Shown: positions 23,705 to 35,982 of the stretch, in pieces
How positions within the stretch are numbered: position 1 is the first letter of the stretch
How the letters are laid out: each line of letters opens with the position of its first letter
Program-made: the position numbers and the translations under genes
Assembly: GCA_009767595.1 (NCBI GenBank)
Contig: VSDK01021883.1
Coordinates: 205,084-269,083 of the forward strand
Direction of reading: 5' to 3'
Source of the DNA: Symbiodinium kawagutii
Taxonomy: Eukaryota > Sar > Dinophyceae > Suessiales > Symbiodiniaceae
Length of the DNA: 64,000 bases
The notes under the pieces: model-generated
What the model was told of the DNA's origin: nothing
The model's database searches: none
What the model saw: only the letters and a program-made list of their open reading frames with translations

Positions 23705-24716
23705 GAACTCCTACCACTTGAACCTCCAGCTGTGGACCATTTCGAGTGCTTTTGCAGAGCAGTAGCCTTTGCCATCCCACGCTTTGAGCTCTGTGCCTTT
23801 CCTTTGCTGGTGGTTCTTCTTCGCAAATCCAGGCTTTTGCTCTGGTCCCCTGAAGTTTTCATCTCCCAGGTAGCAAAAGGAACATGGAAACTTATGGAAC
23901 TGGAACATGCAACTGCTGAGAGAGGTCACTGACATGTTATCGAAGACACCAGAAGCTAGACAGCAATCGGGCATGGTGCAGCTAGGATGCTCGATCGACT
24001 ACTGCTCGGGCTATCTTCCTGGGAAAATCAAGTGCCCTCGCTGTGATGAAAAGGAAGACTAGCAGCTACCACAACAACTCTCTACTGGGCCTACTCCTTC
24101 TTCGTTTCTGAGAAATGACGAAGAGTTTCAGCGCACAAAGTGCAGCATTGCAACGGTTGCACTGAAGGCACTGGCCTTGTCTACCAGCTGCTTGCTATTG
24201 CTCCTCTGGCTCCGCTTGCTGGTACTTCGGAAGTCTGCCTTGGACAGCAACCATTGGAAGGACCAAAGAAGGATGAAGCACCAAAGAGTTTGCAAAAAAA
24301 TGTCAAATTGGAAAATAATTCAGAGTGAGTGGCAAAGAACAATATTCCAACTAATTTAATCATGTCTTTCTATGTCTTTCCATGTCTTTCTAAAGTATCA
24401 AGTTTGTATTGAAATCTCGAACTTCCAAAGTGCCTCTGGTGGAGCTGGAGGGATCAAAGGTAGGTGAGCTAAGGCCTGAAGCATCACTTGAACCGGTCAC
24501 AACACGAATACTACAAGAAATGGATCTCTAAAAATATTCATATTCAAAAAGAACAAATATATATATATATATAGATAGATAAGAATTAAAAAGACACTTG
24601 TATAGAAATAGAAATTGAATAAGTCTCAAGTGACAAAAGTTAGACTGCCTCAGACTTTGGAAATGCCACACGCCTAGCCAACAGCTGCCGGAAGAGTGAT
24701 GCAAGCGGTTCATGCA
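23705..24716 (-). CDS. Candidate Ser/Lys-rich C-terminal exons
   Basis: Exon 24185-24238 (AG|G acceptor, GT donor) reads ADFRSTSKRSQRSNSKQL. A block at about 23,705-23,860 in one frame continues the same Ser/Lys/Arg-rich style (RRRTTSKGKAQSSKRGMAKA) and ends in TGA at 23,705, but all three minus frames are open there, so the frame is a guess. Further upstream 24,652-24,716 reads EPLASLFRQLLARRVAFPKS and is followed by a possible GC donor. The composition suggests a disordered basic tail. Confidence 0.3.
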
Positions 24717-24742
24717 CTGTCCAAGTTCTTTTCAGTCACTCA

Positions 24743-25650
24743 TTACAGCTTCAACGTGTGATGCCAGTTTTTGTTGCTAAAGAACGGTTGCCCGACAACA
24801 TGACATATGTGAGCTGCGATTCCCTTTTGACAGATGTTCATTTGAAATGGATGACGCTGAGGCTGCCTATCTGCGGCAAGTGCTTTCAGACCTCGAGCAG
24901 TGGATGGTGTTGCCTCGTCGTAAATGAACGACAAAATCTGCTGACTTGGCCAAAGTCTGCCTCCACAAAAAGGGTGACCTGTGAAGGTCATCTCCCGCCT
25001 CACCCTCGTCATCTGGCGGTGGTTCTGGCGATCGCAAAGAACATCAAATGTGACGTGAGAATGGGATGCAAAAATGCAAAGCCGTTGCAGAAAACGAACA
25101 AAGTTATAGGGAAATTGTTTAAAGTTGAAAGTCTTCATCTCAGATTGAGCATGCCCAATCATATACGAACTAGATCTACTGCCAGGCAAAGTATGGCATG
25201 CACTTTCAGTCCCTTTTGGAACGACAAATGTGTTTGTGCCGATGAACACGTAGCGGAACAAAGGTGGGTGCCAGGAGGACCCTTTGCTTGTGGTTTTTGT
25301 GCGGTATCAACGGCCGATTGAACACGATGCCATGCCTTTTGTCCCAAGGTATTTTTTGCGCTGGAATCTGGCATGTCTTGAGAATTGTTTGTCGACTTTT
25401 GGTCATGGTTCCAACCGGTGGCACTATGAAATTGGGACTCGGGAGGTGAATCCCAATTGGTTTGCTACACAAATAAAAAGTTCTTCCTTCACTGAGAATG
25501 GTATCACATCTCCTTGTGTAAAGCGTCCATGCAGTCCATTGTCGCGGGTACCCAAACAATCCTTTGCCCCATACTAAGGATTTCTCAGATGGGTTCGTGG
25601 CTGACTTTTTGACCTGGTCATCATTCTCAAGCATCCGTATAATCAATCAA
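24743..25650. other. Long overlapping open frames on both strands, unassigned
   Basis: The plus strand is open for 187 codons from 24,758 and then, in another frame, for 97 codons from 25,284. The minus strand is open for 172 codons (24,743-25,261) and 146 codons (25,206-25,646). No simple repeat accounts for this. The minus frame contains IPWDKRHGIVFNRPLIPHKN; the plus frame contains HGSNRWHYEIGTREVNPNWF. I cannot assign either to a family. It may be an old mobile-element fragment or one unusually long exon. Confidence 0.3.
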
Positions 25651-27079
25651 GGACTCCATGCTACCAGTGGCTGACTGCTTCTCGAACTGGTATCTTGGTT
25701 TCTTGGTGGAGAGCATTTGCTGAATGATTAGAGCATGAAGGATGACAGATGCCAAGGTAGCTGAATCAGGCAGACCAGTCACTTACAACTACCGATGGTT
25801 CTGACAGGGTACTTGCATCTATCTTCATTCATCGCTGTCACTTGCGTCTTTGAAAATTTGCCTGCACCAAAAGCTTTCCAAGGTCATGATGGATGTGGAA
25901 GGTCGAGTGGTTGGCTTGGAGAATGGCAGGTTGCGAGGGCAGGAGGTGGGGGAAGCCGAAAGGGCAGTGGTGATCGAATGGCGCTGCTGTTTTGCGTTCA
26001 CCAAAATCTTCTCAGGTTGGTGCACTGCTTCTTCTTTGACAAGAAAGGGGGCAGTAATGACAAAGAAGGCAGTGAGGCAGCCAGAGTCTAGGAAGGAAAC
26101 CTCCGGTTCCAACAGTTCCAACCCTTCTGTGCAACAAGCTTCGCTCTCTAACATGCCATCGTTCCTGGTGAAAAGCAAAGCTCAACACAGCCAAACCAGT
26201 ACCATCCATTACCATCCATTACCACCCATTACCATCCATTACCATTACGAGTACCTAGATCTCGTAGTCATTCATATGAAATTACTTCCAAGCAGAGATA
26301 AATCCACCCACCCAGCGTCTCGCCATTGGGGCGAAGCTGGGCATCGGCAGTTCGTGGTGTCTTGGCTACGTTTCCCTTGCATCCCAACACATGGTGTTTT
26401 ACCCATTGCAAGGCATTTCAAGAATTTTCAATGTATGTATTAGTTTCACAGAATGGCGCAGCCAAGGCCTCTCGCTCCCACAAGAATTGGCATTTGTGCA
26501 CTTCATTGCACTAAGACAGAACCCAGCGCAGCATCTCAGTGATGCTGAAACTTGACTTGCAAATTCCATGCAGAAAAATGGAATGTATGTGTGCGTGTGT
26601 GTGTGTGTGTTGCATCTACACAATTTCAAGCTTGTTCAAGCACAATTGTTCACCCCACCACTTTTCAAAGTACTTCTATGGCAGTTGCCGGTAGGACTGG
26701 ATATGCTACTATTAACCTTTCTATGTGGTATATGATATATGAGATGCTGCTAGATGCTGTTGGTACTCGTACAAATCAGCGTAAGATTAAAACACTACCT
26801 TCAATTTCCAACGACTTGAGCCAGTGGCAAGAAGCAAGCCTGAACTAAGAGGATGCTGATGGGCACCACCATCTTGCTGGGACACTGTACTAAAGGCTCC
26901 AGCCGCAAAAACGGCTGATCTTAAAAATGGGACTAGACAAGTGACTACAAAAGATTCGCAAAACTAGAAGCACGGTCCTAGAATCCTAGAATCCGCTGCC
27001 CGAGCAACTTGAAGATGCTTCTACCTTCAAGTACAGCAACACCACCCTGCACAGCTTGAGTACTTTTTCCACTTCCCAG
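25651..27079. other. Mostly unassigned DNA downstream of copy A
   Basis: This stretch lies between the stop codon of copy A and the next gene on the left. It holds a 10-bp tandem repeat (ACCATCCATT, 26,200-26,245), a (GT)n tract near 26,593-26,611 and open frames on both strands at 25,850-26,180 that I cannot classify. It should contain the 3' untranslated region and terminator of copy A, but no signal is recognisable. Confidence 0.4.
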
Positions 27080-30000
27080 TTACCGACTGAACACATTGAC
27101 AAAGCTTCGCCATTGCCCCATGCGCCGAGAGGGCTGATCCTTGCATCCAAATCGTGCAAGCAGATGTGAAAATAGCATCCAAATTGTATCAAATTGCCAA
27201 ACATTCAAAGACCATCGAAATTGAAAATAGATGATTCTGCTGAAATTCTGCTTGTTGTGCATTAGAATTTGGAACTTCTGCAAGCCCAGTCTCGGTCAGA
27301 GGCCGCCCAGGACGTACCATGCGGGTTTCCGTTACAGTCGCTGCCTGTGGAAAGAGATTAGCTCTGTGCAGAACCCGTTCCAAAGCGCGCACTGTGAACA
27401 ACGGCAGTGGCACACGGCACCAGCACCCTGCACAACAGCAACGTGTAACCTGGTGGCACCCTGGTTTGCAAGGGCGGGCATATCTTCCAGTACTTTGAAG
27501 CGCCCAATAGCTTCCCTATTCGGGAACAGCACACAGTCCAATCCAAGGGAACAGCGAAGGAACAGGTAACATACAGATGTAACATACAAATGCATCCATG
27601 TCACACAGATGTCATCTCTTCCGTGCGCCTGAATGGCAGCATCACTTCCGTATCTCGCTTGCAATGCTTTTCTTGAAGCCAAAACCCATGTGAAAGCCTG
27701 CGAGCAACCACAAACACTGAAGCCGTTTCAGGAACCTGTCCTGGAATGCCTCTACTGCTGGGTAGCAATTTTGCAAGGAGAAAGCAGAACCAATTTGCAC
27801 TGCTTGACTCTGCTTGACACTGTTCACTTCAATTTGACTTCAACATGGAAGCAGAGCCTGCAGCAGCGCCAATGCAGAGGCAAAAAATGGGTTGAGTTCT
27901 GTCCCGAAGGTAACAGCCGCAGAGACTGCAATTGTTGCTGCCTCAATTAAGGCATAGCTAAAGGACATGTTTGAACTCGAGGAACGATGACATACGATGA
28001 CTATGAGTGTTGTGAGGCCACGACAGTGGCCACCGGCAACAAAGCGCTTTGCTGCTCTGCCTTGCATCCGCACTCAGGGTTTACTCATTACTCAATGCTC
28101 TAGGCACATCATCTCTGCTCTGAACCAGCGTAGGCGCAAAACAAAGGAGGCTTGTTCTTAGTCTATTAGCATTCTCTTGACAAATGGGGTGAAGGCATGA
28201 AGTTCTGAAGTCTGTGGAACGAGTTCACTTCTGAAGTTGCATTAGATCATTGCCAACGTAAGTCTGAGAGGAGAATTTCTTGTTGGGAACATGTGTACAA
28301 TCCATCACAATCCGGCATCAGATGACATTGAGAAGAGATGCCAAGGGGGAGATGACAGTGAGAAGAGATGCAGAGAGAGAGAGAGAGACAGAGAGATTGA
28401 GAAGAGATGCCAACAGAGAGCTGACATCGAAAAAAATGCCCAGAGAGCAATGACATTGAGAAGAGATGCCAACAGAGAGCTGACATGGAAAAAGGTGTCC
28501 AGAGAGCAATGACTTCGAGCAAAGATGCCAAGAGAGAGCGGACACTAAGAAGGGATGCCAAGAGAGAGCTGATCCTGAGCATAGACTAGAGAGCAGCTGA
28601 GATTGAGAAGAGATGCCAAGATGTTCGCTTGCGCGCAGGTGCAAATTTTGATTTCGCTCGTGCAACCATACCTAGGAAATCACTTAGGGTTGATTTTTGC
28701 AAAACTCGGGCTGATTTTCAAAAATGCTTCCACAAACTCGGACAAAAAATCACACGATTCGGGGAAAAATCGCGAAACTGATTTTTTGAATGTTTTTTTC
28801 ATGTTTTTTGTTGACTTTTTCGGGCTGATTTTATTTTCAGGCTGAATTTTGTGGTTCGGGCTGAATTTTTAGACTGAATGCATTCAGACCTCTCTTATGG
28901 CCTGAGGATTTCGTAGGTATGCACCCTTGGTGCGTGTCGGATTGCTCTCATCTGCAAGCTGTACTCATGTTGATGTCACTCGTGCAACCCTTGTGGGACT
29001 TTCTGCCATCTACAAATTTCATTAATCTCATTGGGAAAGCTGGAAAAAAGAATCTCTTCTCTACATTTCTTTGCCCTCTAAGGAATCGTTTAGATCTGCA
29101 ATGATCTGCATGCGCAAGTCCTTACATGCTGAGCAATGTCAAACGAGAGAGGTCCGAAGACATGATGCTGACAAGGTCACACCAGAGATGACGCTGAGAG
29201 GAGATGTCATGAGACAGCTGGCAACGAACCGTGATGTCAAGATACAGTATATTTCTCATACATATGATGTACAATGAGAAGAGCTCTAAGGACAGGGATG
29301 ACACTGAAGAGATGGATCGATGGATTCGAGGGCAGTCCATAGGCACTTGCTCTTCTTGAATTATAGTCACTAAGCTCTTGGAAGTTTCCGCCCCCAGCTT
29401 GCCCTGGTACCTGAATATCCACTTATCTAATTGTGTATCAATGTATGTATCTACGTATGTGTGATTATGTGTGTATGTATGTACGCGTACGTGTGTCATC
29501 TTTGTCTCCCTTGTTGTCCCATGAAATCTGCCTCATTTGCCAATGTGTCTGTGAGCGCAAAGGCAAGGCGGCGGCTTGCAATGAGCAGTTCCTCGCACAT
29601 GACGGCACTTCGCAGTCACTCCAATACAAAAAAAAGCATCCAACAGCATCCAACAGCTACCTTGGAACTGCTCATGAACTCAAATCTGGAACATGTAGCA
29701 CGGTGTAGAAGATTTGTCATCACGGTCCGCGCGGAAAAGAGAACGCTCCGCCAAGAACAGCATCCCAGCGACCTTTGTTCTTCAGAGCTGAGCTTTGACT
29801 TTGCATTTCCCGTCTCCACTAAGGTTTGATCAAAGTCAACTGCTGGGCTTCCAGGGCCGCCACAACAAAGCTGCTTCCCGCTGTCGATGCAACAGCCCGG
29901 TGCTCAAACGGCCTCCCACTCTGAGAGGCCACAAGTCCCTCTGGGGGGTCACTGGGCGGTCACTGGGCGGTCCTGTTTGAAGGGAAGAATCCAAGCAGCA

Positions 30001-30443
30001 AGCCAGGTAGGGCCGCAAGCACAGGTAACCTACCAGTTCCCACACAAAATGCAAGCTGATGTTCTATCAGCAAATCAGCGTATGAAGAGTGCTGTAAATC
30101 AGGAGTCAATGAGGCTGAGGCTGCAGCAAAAGGCCCCATCGGCTAGTGTTCCACAGGTCTTGCCAACCTGACATTTTGATGGGACTCGCACTGCGCACCG
30201 AACTGATGAGTCACAGGCCAGGAGTACGTGACCCCTTTGGCAGTGGTCCTGTCGAAACAATACCAGGTCGCAGTGGTGGTAGCTCAATATCAGACCTGCA
30301 AAACTCCGAGGGGAAGTCGAGTCTGCTTTGTGGCATTGCATGTTTGAAACATTCTCAACATCTCAACATATCTCAACTGAATCTATCTCTGGCCTTGAAG
30401 TTGGCATCTCGGCTTGCACTTTCGATGTCCACATTCGCACTGC
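27080..30443 (-). CDS. Copy A, exons 31-39 (C-terminal section)
   Basis: Exons: 30394-30443 (AVRMWTSKVQAEMPTS), 30215-30295 (SDIELPPLRPGIVSTGPLPK), 29861-29912 (PFEHRAVASTAGSSFVV), 29728-29772 (VAGMLFLAERSLFRA), 29532-29591 (ELLIASRRLAFALTDTLANE), 27858-27941 (AATIAVSAAVTFGTELNPFF), 27629-27697 (WVLASRKALQARYGSDAAIQ), 27282-27344 (ETRMVRPGRPLTETGL) and 27080-27139 (RRMGQWRSFVNVFSR then TAA). Every exon but the last equals its copy B partner in length, and all phases agree. Inferred donors are GC, GT, GC, GA, GC, GC, GC and GC in order. Two segments (around 29,740 and 27,900) are hydrophobic enough to be membrane helices. A conserved basic-x-x-Ala-Phe-x-Leu-Thr motif (RRLAFALT) resembles one in the large exon (KRQTAFLLT), suggesting internal duplication. 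Function unknown. Confidence 0.85.
28290..28625. repeat. 30-bp minisatellite in a copy A intron
   Basis: About ten diverged units of the type GAGAAGAGATGCCAACAGAG plus AGCTGACATC lie in the intron between exons 35 and 36 of copy A. Weaker relatives continue near 29,140-29,320. The unit is a multiple of three, which creates Leu/Ser-rich open frames on the minus strand that are not genes. The matching intron in copy B is about one third as long and lacks the array. Confidence 0.85.
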
Positions 30444-30793
30444 CTCCACTGTACAACTTGAGGTGTTCGCGTAAGTCACTGTCTGCTGTATTTGCGCCCG
30501 AGTCCAATCCATCAAAACAGCAAGTTTGAGAAGCCTGAAATGTGCAAACCTAAGTCTGAAACCAGGTCCGGCAGGCCTGAAACGGCAGAACGCTGGCACC
30601 TGCAGCGACCTCAATTGGAACCAGCACTTGCCTATTGGATCTTTTGGTTCCTGTAATTTCTGTTCCGCAAAATTGTTTCAAACAACTCGCAAAGATTGAA
30701 ATGAGAGCTCGATAATCGAAAACCGTAATAGATTCGCCTGAGCTTGAAGGTGATGCAGACCGGTTTCAAATCTGTAGGTTCTAAGCCAATCAC

Positions 30794-33026
30794 ACAGTGG
30801 AAGGCAACGAGTGAAAAGCTCCATATGTTTTGGACAGTTTCCACCCAGTCGGTCCTGAAACAGATGCAAACATTGGAATGATCCCTCAAATAGAGCAAAG
30901 AATATTATATAATGTACATAGTAGGATAATGTATTCAGGCAGTATCTCCAGCGGCAAGGTCATTCAATCAGTGAGACTTGCTGCAATTGTTGGGGTTGGT
31001 GTTGTCCCTGTCAACACAAGCTGAAGAGGCGTTAGCCTGGTAGGATGTGTGCCAATTGGATCCAAATGGCCGCACTAGATCAAGCGCCAGAAGACATAGC
31101 AAGCAAAGGAAGATAAAGGAAGATAAAGGAAGGTTTGGGAAGCAGAGCAAGCAAGAAGAAAGTTGAAGAAAGCTGCAAGACCAGGAAGCATAGGAAAGCT
31201 GGGGCACAAGAGAGCCCAGCAGAAAGCAAACCAACCAGGTCGAAACCTCTGTGGAGAGGGTCCCGATGGATGTCCGCTCTCTCTCGCTCTCTCTCACACT
31301 GTCTTGTCTTCACTTCTGAATGGAATGGAGAGATGATGCGGCCGACCTCGATGCAAAATACGATGGCCGGACTGGGACCAAGGACAGTACCTTACACAGA
31401 ATCACCATGGCCGGAGGCTTTGCTGCACAAATTGACTCTCGCTCAGAGACTCTGCTGCCACGTTGCACAACTTGCTGCGGTGACTCCAGCAAAGGCAAGG
31501 AGGAACGATCGGAATTGCATTCCGGAAGCAATGAACTCCTGGCAGCTTAGCTATTAGCTCTGCCTGTTCTGCTTCCTCTCCCTTTGCTCCAACTTTTTCT
31601 AACACTAAGAGAGTTACTAACACGATCTAACACGATGCTCCGCTTCTGGGCACACTCTTATACACTCGTCACTCAAAAAAAGCTGATCACTCTTCGATTG
31701 GCAGAGCGCAGGAAAGACTGCAACAACGTGTTCCACTCATGGTCTCTTGTTCTCCTCCATCGTGCTGGTCACGGACTTCAGTTGTGCAGCTCTCACCTGC
31801 GCACCATGCTCACCATGCTACACACCATGCTGCACCATGACCAGCAGCATTTGTAGGAGCCTTGGAAGCTGTGGCAGCCCTTCGAGCATCACTTTCGGAT
31901 GCCTTGGAGCTGAGAACCGTTTCCATTCAGATTGAACTTGTGCCATTTAAAGATTGAAGTCATTGAAGTGAAGTTATATGAAGTTATGATTCAAGTTATG
32001 ATTCAAGTTATGATTCAAGTTATGATTCAAGTTATGACTCAAATTATGACTCAAGTTACGATTCAAGTTATGACTCAAGTTATGACTCATTGTGACATTT
32101 TAAGATTTAATAAAATAGATTTAAGACATTCGACAGCTCTAAGTTGTGGACAGCCACGAAAATGGTAAGCAAAGCCCCAGCAACCGGCAGGACAACCTCT
32201 CCAAGCACGTCACAGCGTGTGACGTCATGTCACGTCAGTGCTTGCCCCACCAGTTCCCAGCTGCCTCACTGCTGGAAAAGAGAATCCATGGTTGCAGCAC
32301 GCTTGCGAGCGTCAGACCCCCAACCACTGAGAAGGTCCGAAACCAGGAACTTCTGGTGTACCTGGCGTCCAAAGCAACGGCCTACCAAAGAAAAACAAAG
32401 ATCGGCAAGCTCACATGAGAATCGTGAGATCCCCAACAACACTGGTGCCCGACTTCTCGGAACGGTCTGGAAACTCTGGAAACCTGCTGGAAACACTGAA
32501 CCCCCTCCCTCTGAGTCTTGGAATCTTTCGAAGCTAAATTTTCCTCATGCACTTTACCCAAAAACACAACTTCCAAATGCTGCGGAACAATGCTGCCCTT
32601 TCATCCCTAGGGTCTCAGCATAGGCGCAGCCAAATGCATCTGAGGTTTCCCGAGCGCCAAAAACCGCTAGATATGTGCAAGAACCTTTGAACCTCCAAAA
32701 ATCTCAAAACACATCTGGAACCTGACTGATCAAATTCTCAAGAACTCACAAGAAGACAATTCCAGGCAGGCTTTTTCAGCTGCGGAATCTTGCCCATCAC
32801 AACCAGCCCTGGTCGTGCACTGAAGCACTCCTGAGCCTAGGCAGCCCAGCCCCTGCCTTGTCAACGAACGGATTTCATTGAGGTCTGCTTGTACACTCTT
32901 TACTGCCTGCAAACCAAATTTGATCGCGCCCATCTTCTATTGCCCAAATTTGCAACACATGCCTGGTCTGAAGCTGGAGGCTTGTATGCTTCTGCAGGAC
33001 TGTCATCCTCCCAAAATGTCTTCAGC
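30794..33026 (-). CDS. Copy A, exons 22-30 (membrane-helix section)
   Basis: Exons: 32963-33026 (TFWEDDSPAEAYKPPASDQ), 32857-32906 (AVKSVQADLNEIRSLT), 32265-32361 (WFRTFSVVGGLTLASVLQPW), 32152-32196 (VVLPVAGALLTIFVA), 31861-31902 (ASESDARRAATASK), 31755-31796 (VRAAQLKSVTSTME), 31467-31538 (FRSFLLAFAGVTAASC), 31347-31390 (VLSLVPVRPSYFAS) and 30794-30854 (TDWVETVQNIWSFSLVAFHC). Split codons rejoin correctly, for example AG plus G giving Arg between 32857 and 32361. Donors in order: GC, GC, GC, GT, GC, GA, GC, GT, GT. Hydrophobic stretches in exons 24, 25, 28 and 30 are likely transmembrane helices. The exon feeding into 33026 was not found; it should start in phase 0 and end two bases into a codon. 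Confidence 0.85.
31975..32095. repeat. 12-bp minisatellite (ATGATTCAAGTT)n
   Basis: About nine units with occasional C for T lie in the intron between exons 25 and 26 of copy A. Confidence 0.9.
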
Positions 33027-33903
33027 CTGTCTCGCTTGTCTCTTGACAGAGAGCAACACTTCTGAATACAGAAGGCAAATGAATAGGATTGAATAGGCAT
33101 GGGCGCATGGGCAGCTTTTTGAGGGAAAAGGGACTTAGACTTAGACCTCGTTTGAAGAGTCATAGAAAGAAAGTGGCAAGCAGTGAATGAATGTGTCGTT
33201 ATCGTCTTGAATTGGACACCCAAGGTTAAAAAAATGACATCTAGAGGAGCGGTTCTGCATTTGAACTTTCAATCAAGAACAACATACTAGAAAAAATGAC
33301 TGCACTCCTTGGATACAATAAAGTGATTCCATAACAAAAACAGGAACTTCCAAGTCCAGCAGGGCTTCGCTAGTGCAAAGATCTAGAAGCCGCTCCTGGC
33401 TGTGTGCCTATGGCATCCAGTGGCCCGGCACGAAAAGAAAAGGTCACTTGGGTGCCTCGTGAATCCACGACTTGCTCTTCTGAACAAGTTGATCGGAGAC
33501 AGCCAGGCTAGTCGAGTGCCACTTCCATTGCTTTTTTTCAACCTGTCAAAGGCCGATGCAAAAGTTTGCTCACTGCAAGTTGCTGGTCAGCACATACTTC
33601 CACATCACATCTGCCTTTGACGTCTCTGAGCTCAACACTCTGGGACTTTTTGTGGCGGTTCAGACTCGGTGAGATCTGATGCAGCCCGCAGTAAAGGCCA
33701 CGGTTCCACCTTGCAAAGCATTTTTGATTGGTTGCAATTACACCAGTGGATATGTTGCACCTTCCTCAGAGCCTGCATGTCCATGAACTCCTGCGTGCAC
33801 TCTTAAGACAGTAGAAGTGTGAAACTTCATGAAGTCCAGTGAAGTCCAGTGAAGTCCAGTACAAAGCTGAGACATTGCGACTTGAAAGTCTCGAGTTTCT
33901 CTC

Positions 33904-35982
33904 CTCTGCCAGCTGTGCAGACGCTTTCTGAGACTGCCTGAAGCGAGCAGATCGGAGCTCTGGGAGCTCTGGGAGGAGTCCTGGGGGGGAGTAAAGCAGA
34001 GAGAAGTCCCCAGACTTGTTGAAATTTTACGGTGCCGTTACGCTGTCCCCTGCCTGTTGACCTCAAAGGAGCGAGTAAAGACGGCAGCTCCAACCGCAGG
34101 GAATAGTGCACACCTCAGGGGCACCAGTAACTCACGTAGAAAGTATTAGAAACTGACACAAGTTTAGTGAATGAAGTAATGAATGAAGATAAATGCAAAT
34201 GACATATTGCAAAAAAAATCAAACCCCTTCATGTGGCCTTGATACCTCAAGACTAGAGTAGAAACAACTGGATCTCCATGCACTAAATTGTTTCTTGAAC
34301 AATCCTCAGTCAATTTGTTCAACAGAAATGGCCAGGCTGCCAAGTAACAAGGGCAGCGAATACTCCACTAAAGCGGTGGCGATCAAAGTGCTCACCTGGA
34401 ACTTCAAAGGCAGTGCAATGCACCACGCTGCAAAAAGCTGCACCGCCATGCGCACTGGGGCACAAACCACTGCAAGAGCAGTGCGATAAGGCAAGGCTCG
34501 GGTCGAAAACTGGGCCAACTGTGACCAAGCGTCAGCTGTGGCCACGACGCATCCTGCTCTGGCAACACTGCCTGCACAAGCCGAAAGGCATACCAAGCTG
34601 CATAACAAGCTGCATAGTTCGTTCCACACTCTGAGAACTTCCAAGTGCCATCTGAAACAAAAAGAGATACAATGTATAACTAACAGTATAACATAGTAAC
34701 CGCACGAGGTGGTGGCGGAAGTTTCGAGAAGAAGAAACCTACAGGAAGCGAGAGAGAGAGAGAGAGATTTGATATGAAGTGATGGTGTGGGCGATGGTTA
34801 AAAGAAAAATGACGTTGTGTTTTTCTCTTCTGGCGTTTCTCTCTGGTGTTGTTTATTTTTTGGTGTTCTTTCTCCGGTGCTTTCCCATTGCTAGCATGTC
34901 TGTTTTTGTGTTTTCTCCCTGGCGCTTTGTCTTTCCTGATGGTTCTCTCTAGTTTTTTTTTGCGGTGTTTTTCCTACGTTGGCGTCTTTGCTCTCAATGT
35001 TTTTGCAGATGCGCGGCGCGCCCATCCAGCGGAGGTAAATGAGTGTAATATGGGTATGTAACTCGAAAAGAGATAAATGAATGCAAATGAATCATGATAC
35101 AAGGATACATTTACAATAAACGAGGATAGAAATGTAGATCCTTGTAAATCGATCTCATCATCGAAGGAACCACAAGATCCCAAGGGAAGCTTGAAAAGCT
35201 TCGCGCGATTTTCCTGAGGTTAACGGCTTTCCTTTGCTTCCTCGTTTAGTCATCGAAACCGTCGGAGTGGAAAGCTGGCAGCTATTCAAATGCTCAAAGA
35301 ATCAAATCTATAGCTCAATTCCGCGGGTTCCAATGACCCTTCACAACTACGGCTATGGCCTCATGCAAAGGGCCAGGCATTCTGGAGAATTGCTCCATAC
35401 CCCCGAGATAATACTTTGCAGAATTTATGCTTTCCGATCTTTTGCAATTTGTTAGTTTCCCCACAGCGCCTTGCATTTTCTCCCCATGGCATCTGCAGAA
35501 TGCGTCTCGAACGAATAATGTCTTTACGATTTTTACTAAGCGGTCACATCAGTGAATGCGCACAAAAACCCTCAGTACTGAAGTGTCTCTCAATTAGGTA
35601 GCTCATTGAATGCATTTCATTATGATGATTTCGAGATGATTTCGCTCAAACAGAAATCGAACAATTACCACATGGGCGGTGTTGCCCAGAGACAAGAATG
35701 ACTGAGACTTCAGGGGAACTAGTGTCCACGGCGTAAATTTCTTCGAAAAGGCAGAGCAAATATTTGAAGAAGACACTTATTTTAAGCAAAGAATACATTT
35801 GCCAGAAGAAGAATGAAGTTTTTTCACTCTTGACACTGCCTGTGGCATTTGCCAGTTGGAGGGAACTCTCCGCCATAGCAATTGCAATTTCGCCGGCAAA
35901 CGTAGCACACGCGAGGGTTGCTCGTCCGCGAAAGTCTGCCGGAAAAATTGTCGCAACGAACAATGGAAGGACCCAGCAGTTC
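33904..35982 (-). CDS. Copy A, exons 17-21
   Basis: Exons: 35840-35982 (GRATLACATFAGEIAIAMAE within 47 codons), 34471-34571 (ARAGCVVATADAWSQLAQFS within 33 codons), 34349-34395 (VSTLIATALVEYSLP), 34054-34113 (CALFPAVGAAVFTRSFEVN) and 33904-33937 (QSQKASAQLAE). Lengths are identical in copy B (143, 101, 47, 60 and 34 bases). Split codons at 35982, 34571, 34113 and 33937 rejoin sensibly. For exon 21 the chosen frame is supported because most base differences from copy B fall at third codon positions. Donors in order: GC, GT, GT, GC, GA. The Ala/Val-rich runs suggest two or three membrane helices. Confidence 0.84.

Noticed and set aside
26815..26835. Minus-strand GCCACTGGCTCAAG resembling the end of the dinoflagellate spliced leader (GCCATTTTGGCTCAAG)
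   Set aside because: Two bases are missing and one differs. Other partial matches (near 48,289 and 20,395) lie in introns or on the plus strand, so this is chance level.
28247..28665. Leu/Ser-rich frames suggesting a repeat protein
   Set aside because: Generated by a 30-bp minisatellite in an intron.
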